From the NCBI RefSeq assembly GCF_000767465.1, contig NZ_CP009291.1, positions 1,381,501 through 1,445,500 on the forward strand: a DNA stretch of 64,000 bases, read 5' to 3'. How positions within the stretch are numbered: the first letter of the stretch is position 1; each line of letters begins with the position of its first letter. The DNA is from Novosphingobium pentaromativorans US6-1. GTDB taxonomy: Bacteria; Pseudomonadota; Alphaproteobacteria; Sphingomonadales; Sphingomonadaceae. The translations under genes and the position numbers were made by a program. The notes under the pieces were generated by a model. The model was given only the letters and a program-made list of their open reading frames with translations. It was not told where the DNA came from and searched no databases. Shown here piece by piece: positions 61,934 through 64,000 of the stretch.

Positions 61934-64000
61934 TTAACCGATCATCATCAAGCTGGCATTGCCGCCTGCCGCGGTCGTGTTGATAGAGATGGAGACTTCC
62001 TCCAGCAGAAAATCGAGCGGCCACTCCAGATCCTTGCCCGGCAGAGAAGCGTGGACCGTGACGATCGCGCCGGGGCGTCTTGCGACTGCCTCGCAAGCCT
62101 TGCGAACGTCCTCGCTACCCCCTTCGACAAGCACGGCACCGAACGATTCGTCCGAGTCGCTTTCGAAGAAGGACGCCACTTGTCGCGGCAAGTCGGCGGG
62201 AAGCGCCATGCCTTCCACCACCGCGCGATTGCCCGTTGCCAGTGCTGCGGCGATCTGTGCGAAGAGCCCTTCGCGCGTCTTCGGGAACAGCAGGATCCGG
62301 CCGCGCGGATGCAGCGCATAGAGGTTACGTTCTCCGACCGGGCCCGGCAGCGCAAGCTCGGTGCCGAGCGCGCTGGCCGCACCCATCGCGTGGGCGCGAT
62401 CGGCGGCCGCAGTCTCGCCTTGCCTCTCCAGCCACTCGATAAAAGCACCGAGCGCATCGAAAGGTATTCCCGAGGGCGGGAGGACCTGCGGCGGAACCGT
62501 GACCAACCGCCCCTGGTAGAGCGGCCCGCCGGCCTTGGGGCCGGTCCCCGAAAGGCCGCGCCCACCGAAAGGCTGCACCCCGACGATGGCACCGATGATG
62601 TTGCGATTGACGTAGAGGTTGCCTGCCTTCGCGCGCGAAGCAACTTGTGCCACGGTACCGTCCAGTCGCGTATGCAGGCCGAAAGTCAGGCCGTAGCCGG
62701 TAGCGTTGATCGCATCGACCAGCTTGCCGAGGTCCGCCCTGCGGAAACGCAGCACGTGCAGGACCGGGCCGAAGACCTCGCGGCCGAGATCCGCAATGCT
62801 GTCGATCTCGATGATCGTCGGGGCCACGAAAGTGCCATGGGCTGTCTCGTCAGCGGGGACCGCGACCTGCTCGACCTTGTGCCCGCGCTTGCGCATCGCT
62901 TCGATGTGCGCGTTGATGTTGTCCCGGGCCTCGGCCGTGATGACCGGGCCGATGTCGACGGCCAGTTGCTGCGTGTTGCCGATGCGCAATTCGGCCAGCG
63001 CCCCCTTGAGCATAGTTAGGGTGCGGTCGGCGATGTCTTCCTGCAGGCACAGCACGCGCAATGCCGAGCAGCGCTGGCCCGCACTGTCGAAGGCCGAAGC
63101 GATGACGTCGCCCACGACCTGTTCGGCCAGTGCCGAGGAATCGACGATCATTGCGTTCTGTCCACCGGTTTCGGCGATCAGCGGGATCGGCTTGCCGGCC
63201 GGCGACAACCGCGAGGAAAGCTGCCGCTGGATCAGGCGCGCCACTTCGATGGACCCGGTGAACATCACCGCGGCAACCTTGGAGGCGGCCACCAGCGCCG
63301 CGCCGACCTTGCCGTCTCCCGGAACGAGTTGGAGCGCATCCCTGGGAACGCCGGCCTCGTGCAGGATACGCACGGCTTCGGCAGCAATCAGCGGGGTTTC
63401 CTCGGCGGGTTTGGCCAGCACCGGGTTGCCCGAGACCAGTGCGGCGGTGACCTGCCCGATGAAGATGGCGAGAGGGAAGTTCCACGGGCTGATGCAGACC
63501 ACAGGGCCAAGCGGCGCCTGATCCTCGCCCAGCGTATCGCGGGCCTGCCTGGCGTAGTAACGCAGGAAATCGATCGCCTCGCGCACTTCGGCAATGGCAT
63601 TTGCGGCCGACTTGCCCGCCTCGCGCATAACGAGACCCATGAGCACCCCGATCCGGTCCTGAAGGACGTCGGCGGCGGTTTCCAGCATAGCCGCGCGCTC
63701 GGCTACCGGCACATACTTCCAGCGGCTGAGCGCCGCGCGTGAGACTGCCATTTCCGACACTTGGGGCGCGGCTTCGAAGACGCAGCCCACGACGTCACGA
63801 TGATCGGCCGGGTTCAGGACCGGGCGCTCCTCTCCCTGCCCATATTCGGGCATGGCATACCAATCGATACTTGCGGATTTGCGCAATTGACCGGCCAGGG
63901 CCGCCAGCTCGGCTTCGCTGGACAGGTCGATACCGTCCGAATTGCGGCGATGAGGATAGAGGTCGCGCGGCAGGGCGATCAGCGGATGTCGCGCACCCGG
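61934..64000 (-). CDS. putA: bifunctional proline dehydrogenase / P5C dehydrogenase PutA, partial at right edge
   Basis: The frame continues past the window. The first visible residues, ARHPLIALPRDLYPHRRNSD, are the conserved PutA linker after the PRODH barrel. What remains is the aldehyde dehydrogenase module (ISPWNFPLAIFIGQVTAALV, FTGSIEVARLI, AETGGQNAMIVDSSA, GQRCSALRVLCLQED with the catalytic Cys, and VFGPVLHVLRF) and the C-terminal trimming domain ending TTAAGGNASLMMIG. It oxidises P5C/glutamate semialdehyde to glutamate with NAD+. The PRODH half and any DNA-binding domain are outside the window. A TTG inside the frame at 63886 is not the start. Confidence 0.93.
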   Translation of the reverse strand, partial: PGARHPLIALPRDLYPHRRNSDGIDLSSEAELAALAGQLRKSASIDWYAMPEYGQGEERPVLNPADHRDVVGCVFEAAPQVSEMAVSRAALSRWKYVPVAERAAMLETAADVLQDRIGVLMGLVMREAGKSAANAIAEVREAIDFLRYYARQARDTLGEDQAPLGPVVCISPWNFPLAIFIGQVTAALVSGNPVLAKPAEETPLIAAEAVRILHEAGVPRDALQLVPGDGKVGAALVAASKVAAVMFTGSIEVARLIQRQLSSRLSPAGKPIPLIAETGGQNAMIVDSSALAEQVVGDVIASAFDSAGQRCSALRVLCLQEDIADRTLTMLKGALAELRIGNTQQLAVDIGPVITAEARDNINAHIEAMRKRGHKVEQVAVPADETAHGTFVAPTIIEIDSIADLGREVFGPVLHVLRFRRADLGKLVDAINATGYGLTFGLHTRLDGTVAQVASRAKAGNLYVNRNIIGAIVGVQPFGGRGLSGTGPKAGGPLYQGRLVTVPPQVLPPSGIPFDALGAFIEWLERQGETAAADRAHAMGAASALGTELALPGPVGERNLYALHPRGRILLFPKTREGLFAQIAAALATGNRAVVEGMALPADLPRQVASFFESDSDESFGAVLVEGGSEDVRKACEAVARRPGAIVTVHASLPGKDLEWPLDFLLEEVSISINTTAAGGNASLMMIG

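Noticed and set aside
63884..63886. TTG as a possible start for a shorter ALDH-only protein
   Set aside because: Upstream in the same frame the PutA linker (RHPLIALPRDLYP) continues to the window edge, so the gene is longer.

Overview
The window is high-GC, gene-dense chromosomal DNA from an alphaproteobacterium, most likely of the order Sphingomonadales (a Novosphingobium/Sphingobium-like organism). This rests on family content: an S8 protease/ECF sigma/anti-sigma trio, the SUMT-DUF2849-CysI-DUF934-CysH sulfate block, NasST-controlled nitrate genes and a PutA-type proline degradation enzyme. The genus cannot be fixed from the sequence alone. I found no tRNA, rRNA, CRISPR array, insertion sequence or phage gene.

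Layout. 1-2460: two minus-strand glycosyltransferase-type genes, a GT4 enzyme cut by the left edge and a GINT1-like protein. 2655-5129: a stand-alone proline-dehydrogenase-like protein and a secreted clan-GH-A glycosidase-like protein. 5242-8817: an envelope-stress-type locus with a secreted Ser/Gly/Ala-rich protein, an S8 protease, an ECF sigma factor and its anti-sigma factor. Three promoters here share GGATGAAA-N14-CGTT, which defines a small local regulon.

8934-26593: a thirteen-gene, all-minus nitrate/nitrite/cyanate assimilation cluster in the order nasT-nasS-nrtA-nrtB-nrtCD-porin-fnt-PP2C/kinase-cynS-nirB-nirD-nasA-cobA. The nrtA and nirB leaders carry matching intrinsic attenuators, preceded by ANTAR-type hexaloop hairpins and a shared 17-nt block, so NasS/NasT antitermination probably controls both. 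Nitrate would cross the outer membrane (porin candidate) and inner membrane (NrtABC), be reduced by NasA and NirBD, and need siroheme from CobA.

26723-35877: a glycogen operon glgP-glgB-glgC-glgA-glgX with a divergent GH13 alpha-glucosidase (36108-37721). 37806-48851: transport and signalling genes (CPA1 antiporter, DUF389, PilZ, GntP permease, degenerate HD-GYP, SLC13 permease, GNAT-nitrilase fusion, a small protein, queF). 49007-54518: a proline-rich bitopic membrane protein, metC, an MscS channel, a degenerate PAS-GGDEF protein and a PilZ-HTH fusion.

54758-58762: assimilatory sulfate reduction (second SUMT, DUF2849, cysI, DUF934, cysH). 58861-61597: a repeat-built membrane protein, an MFS transporter and a RibD/DHFR-like reductase. 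61934-64000: the C-terminal two thirds or so of putA, which runs off the right edge.

The two most informative novelties are the self-consistent ECF promoter set and the paired NasT leaders. Also notable: both c-di-GMP turnover-type proteins have altered catalytic motifs while the PilZ receptors keep theirs, and the fused NrtCD ATPase looks asymmetric.
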